A stretch of 64,000 nucleotides of DNA from Rhizopus sp. PT2906 (GCA_025529335.1 JAMYHX010000040.1:92809-156808), one strand, 5' to 3'; positions 34,776-45,915 are shown, counted from the stretch's first letter. Numbers and translations are program-made. Notes: generated from the letters alone by a model not told the origin.

Positions 34776-35512
34776 AATTGTTATAGAGAAACACACCTTA
34801 TTTTTTTTTTTCTTGCTTTTACTTATTGACACAAACAGTCCCACTGTTTTCATCCAATTAGATACGAGATTGAATAACTCCCAAAATTTACAGACGTCTC
34901 TGGCTTGAATCATATATCTGTAATTTTTACATCTTATCACCAATAAGGTCCATTTAAACTTGTGCATATTCTTTCTCTTTTATATAGTTATGGCAGATGA
35001 TTCATCATTGGAGAGAGAGAGAAAAACCTTATTATGGGAGAGATGACAAATCAAGACAAGCTGCGCCCTAGAATAAAAAACAGGAAAGAAACTTGCCAAG
35101 TTATCCAAGTTTTCTCTTTTGCTCAAAATAGCCATGCTTTTTTTTTTTTTTTTTGAAGAAAGAACTTTTGTAAAATCAATGAGTCAATGTCAAAAGGAGA
35201 AGACGACATATTCTCACAGTATGTGTGTGTCATGTATAAATTGGCGTAACAAAGCATTCAATCAAACCACTGCTTTATATAAAAATAATATTTATTGAAA
35301 TAAGTTAGCACATTTACATTTTATAATAAGAGAAGGGGGGTTATAGGGATGCTGTTATTGTGTAATAAATAAAAAAAGAGAGTATTTTTCCATACATTAT
35401 CTCCTACACAAATATTACTTTACAATATATAAAAAAAAGTGTGTATAAAAGAGATAAGAAACAAAAAATGCCAAAAAGAAGTGAAAAAAGGTTAGGGTGT
35501 GTATAAACAAGT
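34776..35512. other. Spacer: eIF2B gamma promoter and CCCH-gene 3' flank
   Basis: It contains a T16 tract near 35139-35154, only AT-rich sequence, and the probable 3' UTR of the CCCH gene (about 35280-35512, with several tata/ttatt runs). AU-rich 3' UTRs are usual for mRNAs of TIS11-type proteins themselves. No gene is seen. Confidence 0.5.
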
Positions 35513-36648
35513 TTAAATTAACCATGGACGGAAGAGGGATTTACAGAGAGTGTCGTTAGTATTAGTTGTATTAATAGTAGTATGCTGATAACTGGGAATC
35601 TGAGATACATAATTGCGAAGTGGACAATGTTTCATTTGTTCTTCTACATCAGGTGAATCAAGATCAAATAAAAGTTGATGAGGTAATAAACTTTCCGCGT
35701 TGGATGGAAGAAGTGAATCTTCATAATCAACAAAAGGTGAATAGTTACGTTTCAATGGTTGATCACCCAAAGTAGGAGGAATAGTAGTGGCAGTAGTTGC
35801 AAAAGGAAAGGATGCATCGTTGTACCATTGGTTAGGTTGAAACATCTTCAGGTTCTCGGTGAATGCGGATGGGAACACCATAGGCTCTCTTTTTGATGAT
35901 TCCGTTCCACGAAACACGGTCGTACTGAGAGTACTAGTAGTTGTAGTAGCACTTGTACCCGTCACGCTACCCATCTTGTCATTTTCTTCTTTAATCTTTG
36001 CATCATCTCCAGGTAAACTGAAATGTCTAAAAGTACAGCGAGAACCATAAGGGCAAGCACCTGTCTTGTGAAAGGTGCGACACTTTTGAGTCTTGTATTT
36101 AGGATGTCTTTCGATTTCTCGTAAATCCTGTGCACCATGAGCATACTGGCATTTTAATCCATATCGACATTGACCAGTTTCTTCCCAGTTACGACAAAGC
36201 TCAGTCTTGTATAGACTCTTTTGCTTCTTTTCTGTTTCTGATAATTGTTGTTTTTTAGTGTTCTTTGTCTTTTTCGTATTTTTTGAGTATTCAATCAAAG
36301 AATCATTATCAGAATCGAGCTCATCTTTTTTGTTTACTAAAATAGATATAATAAAGTCAGCATCAGATTCTTTCATTGGTGTACCGGATGTACAAAAAAT
36401 TTTTTAATCCACGAATATTACTTACATTTAACTTCACGCTTCTTCAAGACAGCCTTGTTGAATCGTTTATGGTTATTTTCTAACGAGTTGGTCGAGTTGG
36501 TCGAATCACTCTCTTCTTCTTCAGAGAAACATGTATTTAAATCATTCATCATCGGACTAGATTTAATTGATTTATCCATACAATTTTCAAATTCAAAACT
36601 ACTGCGGCTGGTTAAATCCATACTATTTGTCAATGGGAAACTAGACAT
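35513..36648 (-). CDS. Tandem CCCH zinc-finger protein (TIS11/tristetraprolin family)
   Basis: Binds AU-rich elements in mRNA 3' UTRs and promotes decay. Two exons (36648-36426, 36336-35513) with an 89-bp intron give 348 aa. Two C-x8-C-x5-C-x3-H fingers lie side by side: YKTELCRNWEETGQCRYGLK (first) and YKTQKCRTFHKTGACPYGSR (second). Each is preceded by the YKT lead-in that contacts RNA, and the 18-residue spacing is canonical for TTP/Cth proteins. The intron acceptor at 36337 is used in preference to an ATG inside the intron (36376), because only the spliced form joins both halves in frame (EVKLNKKDELDS). The rest is disordered with Ser/Thr and acidic tracts. Confidence 0.92.
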
Positions 36649-37650
36649 GATTTATATACAAATAAATAAAGAAGAGAAAAGGGGGCTGTTGAAGCTGATA
36701 TGTGTCAATAGAATAAAAAAAAAATTAAAGAAGGAAAAAAGGGTTAAAATGTCAAATGGAACCTTTTTATATTTTTCTAAAAAAAATTATTATCCCAGAG
36801 TCACTCCACTTGCTTTATTCTATATCGGGGGGAGTAGGCTACTTGGGGGGGATTAATGGACCGATCATGGAAGGGCTCCTAGACTCACTTTATTGGTCAG
36901 CCATGTGACCTGCTTTCGAACCCTGTCCCTTGGGTTACATGGCATCCCGCCCCCCAACAATAGGCCTGGCCTTTTGTTGATGAAAAAAAAAAAATCTCCT
37001 GTTTATGATGAGGGTCGTCGTACGCTCACCCAAACAAATCGCTGCAAAAAAAAAAAAAAAAGATGGCTACGCAAAGAAAATGTAGAACTCAGCCACGGCA
37101 ACCATGACAAACTTTGGGAATCATTCGATCCACATATTCCTCCCACGTCATGCTGATATCCTTTGTCTGTCAATTGCTCCTCTCTCGCTTTCTTTTTTAT
37201 TATTATTTCCCCATTCTTTGGATACATGTGTTTATTCTCTTCTCCTATTCGCCCTCCCTCTCTCTCTCTCTCTCACTCACAGCAGAATGTATGATCTGCG
37301 TAGTTTATAATTATGGACAATACGCAGCATAACAATCATATTGATGGCTCAGCAAAATTGACTCTTTTTCCAATGATAAACCAGATAATACTTTTATTAA
37401 TTCAGAAAATGCGTCCTTTTATTTGTTTATAAGGCGCAACATCTCTTATAACCTTAAATAAGACGCCCATCCCTAAAGTCATGGATTTTGTAATAAATTG
37501 TAAGATATGATTAATTATAGAGCATTTTTCTTTATTGAAATATATATCTAGAAGCATCTCAAATTTTTTTTATCCTTTCGAAAAATTCGGAAAATCAAAT
37601 AGGCATCTGTCAATAAGATTGTCTCTCTTTAGCATCCGACCCATCTTTTT
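36649..37650. other. Intergenic with low-complexity tracts
   Basis: Includes the CCCH gene leader, the hairpin described separately, A-runs near 36984 and 37046, and a (CT)n microsatellite at about 37252-37283. The 3' end near 37600 is the flank of the next gene. The open frames here are short and low-complexity. Confidence 0.5.
36836..36968. repeat. Imperfect inverted repeat with nested hairpin
   Basis: Outer arms: taggctacttggggggga (from about 36836) pairs imperfectly with tcccgccccccaacaataggcc (about 36945-36966). Inner arms: ccatgtgacc at 36901-36910 pairs with gggttacatgg at 36932-36942 with one mismatch. On the minus strand ggttcgaaagc (36913-36923) resembles a pol III B-box. The segment is also the most GC-rich piece of this spacer. 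It could be a small structured RNA, a tRNA-derived SINE scrap or a MITE; the sequence does not decide. Confidence 0.4.
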
Positions 37651-38376
37651 TTATTTTGTTGGTATGACTTCTTCCGCATGCCAACCAGGAGCATTTATCG
37701 ACAGGGAATCCAAATGAATCTTTCCACCTTCTCTGACCGTAGCCGATGCAGTCACTTCGCAGCTTCCACCCTTAGGCCCCTGAGACGTTTCGTCGGACAA
37801 CCAAAAGTTAATGACTACCTGGTGCAGCTTTCCATCTTTGTCTAGCCGGGTCGTTTCTGATTTGTACACGTCGTCCCAGACGAGATCCTTTACATGATCT
37901 AACCCAAACTCCTCTAGTATCTGCTTGCCTTGATCTGCACTTTCAAAGTACTCCCTAAGTTGTCGAATCGCTTCTTCCCTCACAAGCTCAGTGGCTCGAT
38001 GAGAACTCATGCTCGATACCAATCGTTCTGTTATCGTCACCAATTGGGACGAAGTCGGTGACAGATAATCCCACCAGTTCTTGGCTCGCTTGTACAGTCT
38101 CCAAAAGAACACGGATGTCGCCCCTCCTACAGCGATCCACACGGCGGGCCCCAGGACGGAACTGAGCAAGGTGGCAGCACCAAGACCACCCAACACCATC
38201 TGACGGTGTCGTTTACTCGAAATGGCTAATGCCAGTCTCGGAATCGTCATGAAAGATATCGTACGCACCGGATGGTACAAGGTTAGACAGGGATGACCTG
38301 ACTTTTTTGGTAGTGGTCGGATCGTCTTTATTCGGTTGACATGATGCATCACCCGCAGTGTTCTTGATCCCAACAT
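37651..38376 (-). CDS. Predicted mitochondrial membrane protein, uncharacterised, 241 aa
   Basis: Intronless. The start at 38376 (MLGSRTLRVMHHVNRIKTIR) is preferred over the in-frame ATG at 38433 because it yields a basic, Ser/Thr-containing mitochondrial presequence. The decayed copy at 41765-41867 also begins at the same Met-Leu-Gly-Ser. A hydrophobic Gly/Ala/Val-rich stretch at about residues 60-95 is probably membrane-spanning. The C-terminal 100 residues form an alpha/beta region ending in beta-like VINFWLSDET and SCEVTASATVREGGKIHLDS. This layout resembles fungal inner-membrane proteins of unknown function, and I cannot name a family. It is the intact member of a tandem-duplicated pair. 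Confidence 0.7.
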   Translation of the reverse strand: MLGSRTLRVMHHVNRIKTIRPLPKKSGHPCLTLYHPVRTISFMTIPRLALAISSKRHRQMVLGGLGAATLLSSVLGPAVWIAVGGATSVFFWRLYKRAKNWWDYLSPTSSQLVTITERLVSSMSSHRATELVREEAIRQLREYFESADQGKQILEEFGLDHVKDLVWDDVYKSETTRLDKDGKLHQVVINFWLSDETSQGPKGGSCEVTASATVREGGKIHLDSLSINAPGWHAEEVIPTK

Positions 38377-38482
38377 TAAAATAAACAATGAAAATAAAGA
38401 AAAAAAAGGCGTAGACAAAAAGAATAATAACAATAATAATAAAAATGCAACTCATCACTTTTTTGTTGTCATGACATCATGG

Positions 38483-38806
38483 TTACATATGTTGCATAAT
38501 GCTCTCATATTTCGCCTTGATCTCGTCCTTGGTCTTCTCAAGAGGTCTCCATCGAATGCCTAGACCTGCTTCTTTATCTGGTTTAGGAATAACATGGAAA
38601 TGGACATGAGGCACTGCTTGATTAGCCAGTCTGCCATTATTCTATGACATCTGATTTAGAACAAGGTTGCATAGATATAAACAACTTTTTGCATACTTGT
38701 AACACATTATACTGAGAATAACCTCCAGCTGCAGCAATCTTTTTGGCAATAGGCATCATCTCAGACAAGTAATCGTCAGGCACTTGATGCATAAATTTTG
38801 TATGAT
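38483..38806 (-). pseudogene. HIT-family gene, 3' fragment (last two exons only)
   Basis: The pieces 38806-38697 and 38641-38483 are nearly identical to exons 5 and 6 of the intact HIT gene at 41969-42647, with the same intron. They retain the catalytic HVHFHVIPK. Exons 1-4 are missing, and upstream sequence diverges abruptly at about 38810. Without the N-terminal CIFCKI part it cannot fold as a HIT dimer, so it is called a pseudogene. Confidence 0.85.
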
Positions 38807-38829
38807 CTTTACTCGAATAGTAAGCGTAT

Positions 38830-41764
38830 GTGATAGAAAAATAGACTATTGTTTTGTGATTATGTTTAATAATATTGAGCTAAACAAAGAGTAAATACAA
38901 AATGTACTTGCTATATTGAACTATAATCGCTGAAAGAGAAGTCATGCATGCTAAGTTATTCGAGGCACTTGTAGGAAAAAAAAAAAAAAAAAAAAAAGAT
39001 GGATTTGTAAAATACACAACAAGATGTTTTGCTATATAGAATAAAACTGGCCCAGCATCTTTGTCAAAAGCAGTTATCGAGTATTGGGCTTTGAGTTAAA
39101 TGCCATAGAAGGGGCATAAATGTATGCACCTAATACTTTGGCAGTAAACGAAGAAAAGACATGGTTAAACTGCTTACCAGCCAGTCCACTTGAGATAATG
39201 ATCGGCACTATAATATTCTATGCAGGCATCATTTTCTCAGGCGACAAATTTTTACTAAAATATATCCTTACAACGCGAAAAAACCAATACCCGCCATTTT
39301 TGCTGTATTTTTTTTTTTTTCAAAGATCTCATAGTCTTGCATCCTTCAAATGCTTGTATAAAATACTTATTACTTGTTTTAAGCCGAGTTTGAAGCATTT
39401 TGTAGGCCACGTTTCTTTTTGAGCCCCATTTGGTTGAGGAAAAGAAAAACATGGTACGAACAGCATCTGTTTATGTACTGATTGCATTTTATCCAAAATA
39501 GGAAAGCAAGCGGCAGATATATAATATCTACCATGTATATGTTATATTGAACAAATGTGCATAGCACAATAGTAGTCTCGTGGAATGATAATAACTGTAG
39601 GATGTAATACATCCTATACGCGTATGGCCACACGTTTAAAGACTGCTGAGGCAAGTTCAACCCTGGTATATGCTGTATAAGCTTACAACGACAAAACGAT
39701 ACGCGTTGTTCAATCTTTATTTACTAATACCGACTAGGCAAAAAGGTGTACAGGAAGAGGAGCTGATTCCCATTGAATGGTGTCAGCCAAGTATCTCGTA
39801 TCCATGACTTTTTGTAGTCATCATTGTCTGTAACTGACTTTGCTGCAGTGAAGCGATATTTGTTAGTATTTCTTTTATTACGAGAAGCCATATGCTCTGC
39901 GCTGACAACCAGCTCCTGTAAGCACAATAAATGCTGCTTGAAAGAAAGAAACGTAAGGATAGGAGCCCAAAGGGTTGTGAGAATGAGATTGGTCTGGTAT
40001 GTTGACTGAATTTTACAGCCACGTAAAAAATCTAGATTGCACACTAACTGAACCCGTTTTACACACATAAAAAGTAAGGATTGCATAACCTTTGTTTAGT
40101 TCAAAAGTAGGGTATAAATATAAAAGATATTTTCAAGTACTACATGAGCAGATCATCTCTTCTTCGTCAGCTTTAAGAAGACCCAGCTGTTCATCTTCAA
40201 GTGTTTGGAAAGTTATTTGTTGTTCCTGAAGGTCAACCTGTATATTTTAAATATGATTTAGTATAAGACACGTACAAAGCTTTAAACCATAAAAAAAAAC
40301 TTACGTAAAGCAAAACAAAAATATCATACATCTGAATCAACTGTTTTCTTTCTTTAAAGACCAGTGGCAATATAGCTGAACACATTCCCACAGCTTTCCA
40401 ACTTTTTGCGTTTTTTTAAAGAGTATCTGATCAAAGTCATAGATTTTTGTATTACATATACTGAGTAGACGTGCACTCTTTCCATCGTCTTTCTTGATGC
40501 ATTTGGGTATTTGCACATTATCCCTTTTAGTGCATCAGCTTCACTTTTTATATTCTTGATTGAATCTTCAAGAGCATGGTCAAAGTTAGTTGATATATTC
40601 AAGCTATGAAGTATGATTACGTTGGATATTTTTTTTTTCTCTTATTAGGCTAACACTACCTGCACTAGAAAATACACCAGAAATAAATATTACGGGTGAC
40701 ACTTCTACTCATTACCTATGATATCATCCAACAAAGCTACTCAATGTATAGCGCCACGCTAAACATGACTTTATAAAGTTGCCATATTGGTTTTTTTAAA
40801 TTGCCGTAATGAACATGGTTTCTCTTTTTGGGATGAAGATTATTACCTTATTTAGTTTATGTTATTGCCTTCAAAGGAGGCAGAAGTGCTTATATGCTGC
40901 TCGTTAAATGGCACATAATTGTTAGAAAGGTATATTATCTATTATAAGTATATATGAAAACAAATATAGAGTAAATAGTTATTAAGATATACTTCAATAG
41001 CTGTGTATCAAATATTTAACGTCCTTCAAGTCTCTCAAAAAGTACTCTGGAAAATGAATAAAAAATAAAGCTTTTTTTTATTGAAGATTGCCCTACTAGT
41101 TTATCCATCGTACGTTTCAGTAGCCTTTACTCTGACTGCCTCACTTTCATCTCCTTTGGGCTTTTAATGCATCCTCGATGTACAGATTTAATTTAAGCTG
41201 TTTTTGGCATAATTACATTGAGGTTTCCTTCTAGAGACCATTTCATAATGCCAGCTGGGTAACAAATACTATGTACAGGTAAAATGAAAAGACATGGTAG
41301 TGGTTGGCATTCGTTCTTCCAGACTTCCGGGCCGCATTTTTGTATGATGACAATACTTGCAAGTAAGATATAAACCATTCGACAAAGGCAAAGGTATGAA
41401 CGAGACATTTGAAAGTATTGCTTTGGCTAAGGATATCAATTTTATTTTGAAAATAATAGTAGGCTCTTGCGGGTATAAGTCGATTAGTATTGAATGCGGG
41501 CATAGGTCGGATATATGCTCCACGCTCTGACCTGCTTTCTATGGAATTGTAGTTTTGATTAAGGATCGTGATAGGCTCGAATTTAATTTTTATTTTCGAA
41601 TTTGTAAGCTTTAGAAATAGTTGAGGCATTCTTTCAAGCACATCCCCTTCATCTCAACATTATACTTACCCCAATACTATCAACATTGCTATGGTTCTTA
41701 TTTCCGTGCCCACCACCCTGTACGAATAGCAAATATCTATGATATCCAAAAAAAATTATAAAGA
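38830..41764. other. Filler of decayed ORFs inside the tandem duplication
   Basis: It holds a homopolymer A tract at about 38976-38997 and otherwise broken frames. At 40602-40150 (minus) NISTNFDHALEDSIKNIKSE continues one frame over as KERKQLIQMYDIFVLLY and, after an intron, VDLQEQQITFQTLEDEQLG; a one-base frameshift breaks it. At 40086-39724 a 120-codon frame ends SWIRDTWLTPFNGNQ. At 41641-41193 two overlapping frames read AFVEWF and PEVWKNECQPLPC then ILPVHSI. The last resembles the C-terminus of repeated transposon-encoded proteins of Mucorales, which I recall only loosely. None is intact. Confidence 0.4.
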
Positions 41765-41867
41765 GGGAATGACCTAGCTTTTCTGGTAGTGGTCGGGCCA
41801 CCCTCGTATGCAGAACTCGACTAATGACACATTGGCGCATCACTCACAGCGTTATTGATCCTAACAT
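41765..41867 (-). pseudogene. 5' fragment of the mitochondrial protein gene
   Basis: From 41867 the reading is MLGSITL, a stop, VMRQCVISRVLHTRVARPLP and EKLGH. It aligns with MLGSRTLRVMHHVN and RPLPKKSGH at the start of the gene at 37651-38376. Homology ends around 41765. The in-frame TGA and missing remainder make it a pseudogene. Confidence 0.7.
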
Positions 41868-41968
41868 GATGGCACAATGTGGTAAACAATTAAGAGTGGG
41901 AGAGCATGGAAAAAAGAGATTATAAAACCCTTCACCTAGAAAAACCCTTTTATTGCCATACATCATGG

Positions 41969-42647
41969 TTACATATGTTGCATAATGCTCTCATATTTCG
42001 CCTTGATCTCGTCCTTGGTCTTCTCAAGAGGTCTCCATCGAATGCCTAGACCTGCTTCTTTATCTGGTTTAGGAATAACATGGAAATGGACATGAGGCAC
42101 TGCTTGATTAGCCAGTCTGCCATTATTCTATGACATCTGATTTAGAACAAGGTTGCATAGACATAAACAACTTTTTGCATACTTGTAACACATTATACTG
42201 AGAATAACCTCCAGCTGCAGCAATCTTTTTGGCAATAGGCATCATCTCAGACAAGTAATCGTCAGGCACTTGATGCATAAATTCTGCGTGATCTAGAACT
42301 CAATAAATAAATAAAAGCATTTTGCTTATGCTTTTTTTTTTTGTACATTTAGGAATAATAAGCTAAACAAACAAGAGTTGATACAGGATTACTTTGCTGT
42401 TATTTTACTTACAGCATGGCCTTCACTTAGAGGTTCAATATCCATAAACGCAAAGCTAGAATTGTCTGTTAAAACAGATTTTTACTGGTAAAAAAAAATA
42501 CCTCTTGTCGGTTTCGACCAGTTTAAATGAGGGAATCTCATGTCTAAGTTGTGTTTGCATTAAGACGTATGTATATGAACTTGTTTCTTACCTTATTATC
42601 TTGCAAAAAATACAATCATCAGAAAGATGCTGAGAAGCAGTTGACAT
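41969..42647 (-). CDS. HIT-family nucleotide hydrolase (HINT1/Hnt1-like)
   Basis: Purine-nucleoside phosphoramidase-type protein of the histidine-triad family. Six small exons: 42647-42592, 42543-42502, 42455-42413, 42362-42347 (16 nt), 42292-42183 and 42127-41969. Introns are 46-55 bp and the total is 141 aa in frame. The product shows DDCIFCKIIR, FAFMDIEPLSEGHALIIPK, and the triad HVHFHVIPK with catalytic His. The 16-nt exon encodes LIIPK and is needed for continuity. A 14-base-identical signature shared with the broken copy at 38483 extends through both last exons. The HINT1-like class is chosen over Fhit/Aptx from the C-x-x-C N-terminus and short length. Confidence 0.9.
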
Positions 42648-42784
42648 GGTACGTTTGGAAAATTTAAAAGTGTGAGTAAAAGGTCGAAATAACGCTGTCA
42701 TATTCAAGCAAAAAGGGAAAAAAAAACCATCCCTTTTAGGGTTTATTCTTTCATGTATTTAGACTCAGATGGCCAGCCATCTGT

Positions 42785-43785
42785 TTATGAGATTTTGGTT
42801 GAAAGTAAGTTGGGTAGTTTGGATAACAGTGAACTAGTAGTACTCATGCCAGGGATATTATGTAACATTTGACCAATCTTGTTTAATACATCTTGTTGAC
42901 CGGCAGACTATGTAATATAAAGTAAGGATCAGCTTAATTTTTAGATTGTTTGACACACAACTTACGTTCATTGGGCAGTCAAAGCTGGCCGAGCTTGAAT
43001 AGGGTACATGGATGGAAATACCAATGATGTTAACTGTGGCGACGACCTTGTAATCCAAATTGATCTTTTGGGCCTGTCCTCCTCCGATGCCACAATCGGA
43101 CATTAGTTTACTGGCTATAGCCTGATCTTGTGGATTGGTAATATCGACTTTGAGGGTAAATGGGAATACAAAGTTGGTATAGCCATTAGATGAGATATGA
43201 AGATCCTTGATTGTTCCTTGACCAATCGATGCATTGCCGTATCCATGATAATAAATCTACAGAAATTGAGTTAACGAATATTCAATGGTTACCTGAACAT
43301 ACCTCTGCGTCTAAAGATGTAAATGTAATACTTTCAATGTTTGGATTATTGACAGCGAAACCCAGGTTTGCATTTACATTGAGAACTGTGTTGTTTATAG
43401 TGAATTGAGGTGTCCCTTGAATTCCAGTAAAATCCACCTTTGGGACTTTGAATTGAGATGCGAGTACACCAATGACAATAGCAAGGGCAATGATGAGTAT
43501 AAACAATATACAAGATATCCATCGACACCATCTAGGACAACATGTACAGCATCCACAGCATACTCTATCACAGCAACTCATTGGCGGACTTGTGTTGTAT
43601 CGAGCGTATCTTTCATTGCTTTCTGGATAATAGGGTTCCTTGTAGTATCCATCAGCTGCCGTTGGTCTCACTGCGTTATTGTTCATGTCATACATAGGAT
43701 ATGCTTCATGATAATAAGGCTGTTGTTGTTGTGGTGGTGGTTGTTGATGTTGTTGTGGTTGGTAGTAATAGTTTGACATATACAA
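42785..43785 (-). CDS. LEA2-domain transmembrane protein
   Basis: Three exons (43785-43303, 43256-42966, 42907-42785; introns 46 and 58 bp) give 298 aa. A second in-frame Met two codons later may be the real start. Residues 1-70 are disordered and rich in Tyr/Gln/Pro. A Cys cluster (CCDRVCCGCCTCC) just before a hydrophobic helix at about 89-110 suggests palmitoylation. The extracytosolic part reads VDFTGIQGTPQFTINNTVLN, LGFAVNNPNIESITFTSLDA and later IGISIHVPYSSSASFDCP. This is the water-stress-protein (LEA2/NDR1-HIN1-like) beta-sandwich found in fungal vacuolar and plasma-membrane proteins such as Vac7/Tag1 relatives. Precise role unknown. Confidence 0.75.
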
Positions 43786-43938
43786 ATGAAAGGAAAGGGT
43801 AAAGGGTAAAAAAAAAAAGAGAAAATAATTATAAAATTAATCTAAAGCCAATCATACCGATGCGGTACCTGCAATATTATCTGTGCAACACTTGTTACAC
43901 GTAGATCGTTTTTAAATATAGCAAAAGACAATCTTTTA

Positions 43939-45225
43939 TTAGGACATGAAATTTTGACTTATTCTATTCATCAAGTGTGTCTCTTCTAGTTCTTGTTCTT
44001 TTTGTTCTAATTCTTCATAATTTACAAGATTTCCATAATAAGCCGTTAGTGCCTTCACTTTACCATAAAGCGCATTCATCTCAATCTCGCACGTGTTTCC
44101 TGGTCCGGCTAGTTGTGCCAGCTGTCGAGGATTTGTATTTCGAGGCACAAAGTATGCAATATTGGGTGTAATATCGTTTGCTAGTCGAAATATATGGAAT
44201 CTAAACATGGATGAGTAAAGAACATATAAATAGACAAACATAACTCACCCATCGCCGGGTATCATCGATTTTAAATCAAATACGCTTGAATTCAAATAAG
44301 ACGGTCCACCCCATGGAGGAGAAAGAAAAACGACGTCAGCCTATATGAACATGAGTTTTTTTTTATATATATCTTGTGTCATTTGTTTACCTTTAAAAAT
44401 GGAGCAAGTTCAAAAAAATTGCCCTGGATAAACTCGATTCTATCTTCTACTCCATAAATTCTAGCATTCACTCGCGCACAATGTAGTTTGACAGGATCGA
44501 TGTCTATTGCTATCACACGATGACAAGTCAGTGCAAATTGAATGGTATTTCCACCACATCCACAAAATGCGTCAATGATAATATCAGCTCGACATCGTTC
44601 TGCGATATGCTTGGCAATCTTTTCAGGAGTCACAGAGAACCATCCCTCTATAAGAAAAAGATGTTTAATAAAAAAAAAGAAGAAGAATAAGAGAGCTTGC
44701 CTTTATCCATCAAAATGCCTTTATCAAACTTTGAAAAGTAATCATGTCGTTGATTATAGTACCTATGGATGCATTAAGCATACAATCCTCCTGATTTTAT
44801 GTTTATTACTTTTGTATATCTTGTGGTATCTGTTCACTTGTATATGAGACAAGTACTCCATTATATCTATCGTTTGTTGTCTTCTTGGCCCTTTGTTTTC
44901 TTCTTTTTTTGGTAGGTCGTTCATCATAACCAGCATAAGGATCACTTCTCGGCTGATTATTTACTTTATGGCCACTTTCTATTGTAGATCTTTTTAGATC
45001 TTGTTCATTCTCTTTCTGATCTTGTTGATCAAGTTCATTATGAGTCTGATCGTCATTTTGCTGTACTTGGTCTGATTCTATAACAGGTTCGGAAAGTGAG
45101 GTACTCACATCCTCAATTGAGTTTTCTGGTTCGGTTATGCTGCCTTTGTCTGACCCCGAGATGCTTTCAGGAGACGTCGTTAGTTGTTCAATAACGATGA
45201 CAGCATCTTTTGAATCTTTTTTCAT
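43939..45225 (-). CDS. TGS1: Trimethylguanosine synthase TGS1
   Basis: Converts the m7G cap of snRNA, snoRNA and telomerase RNA to the m2,2,7G cap. Five exons (45225-44810, 44762-44701, 44647-44391, 44340-44249, 44200-43939) give 362 aa. The Ser/Gln/Glu-rich N-terminus is followed by YYNQRHDYFSKFDKGILMDK, GWFSVTPEKIAKHIA, the SAM motif IIDAFCGCGGNTIQFA, AIDIDPVKLHCARVNARIYG, IEFIQGNFFELA, and the catalytic VFLSPPWGGPSY. The second intron (44648-44700) starts with GC (AAAG|GCAAGC) rather than GT; no GT alternative keeps the frame. Confidence 0.95.
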
Positions 45226-45915
45226 ATTAGAGAGAATCTACAAGTTAAATAAAACATCAAGCTTTTTTTTAAAAAAAAATGAAGCTCCGTTTGTTTCCTA
45301 ATTGGTAAGATAGAGAATAACCAAAGCTTGCATGCTTTACTATCATGAGTTTCTCTTGTGGGAATAGAAGTGAGGTTTTCTAAGCTAATTTAAAGTTGAA
45401 GAGATGAATATAGTTCTTATTCTGCCGGAAGCTTTGATTGAAAAGGTACTGCCAAAGTTTAATTCTTTCAAATAATGTGGGATGCTAGTCCTACCATTCT
45501 ACTTTTTACAAACACTACAATATTTTTTTTCTCTTTCTCTTTTTCAGAGATAATACCATAGAATGTCTTCTTCTAGTGAGCTCCCTCAACTAAATACGAC
45601 CATTATTCTAACCCTTGGCCCCCATTCCCACATACATGGGTACATATATACACACACACACACACCAACAGAATATCATATTAATGCAGCAATGACTTTA
45701 GTATGACGCTCATTATTATAATGTGCATAAAATATACAATCACACTTTTAAACAATAATGAAGAAGATAGCGCAGAAAAAAATAAAAGAAAGAGAGCATA
45801 AGACAGCTATTACAGTGTATCAATGTATAAATATGACAGATAGTGTAAATGCATAGATGAAATAAGCTTATATGCATGGGTATAATATTGTCATTATGAC
45901 AGCGCTTTTGAATGG

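Noticed and set aside
36356..36378. ATG at 36376 as start of the CCCH protein
   Set aside because: It lies within the 89-bp intron; using it would drop the upstream exon, which splices in frame and closes the total reading.
36901..36942. tRNA gene on the minus strand (ggttcgaaagc resembles a T-loop)
   Set aside because: The bases flanking the loop do not pair as a 5-bp T-stem, and no D-arm, anticodon arm or acceptor stem could be folded around it.
43779..43785. First Met of the LEA2-like protein as certain start
   Set aside because: Two in-frame Met codons lie two codons apart; the sequence does not decide between them, so the longer is given with a note.
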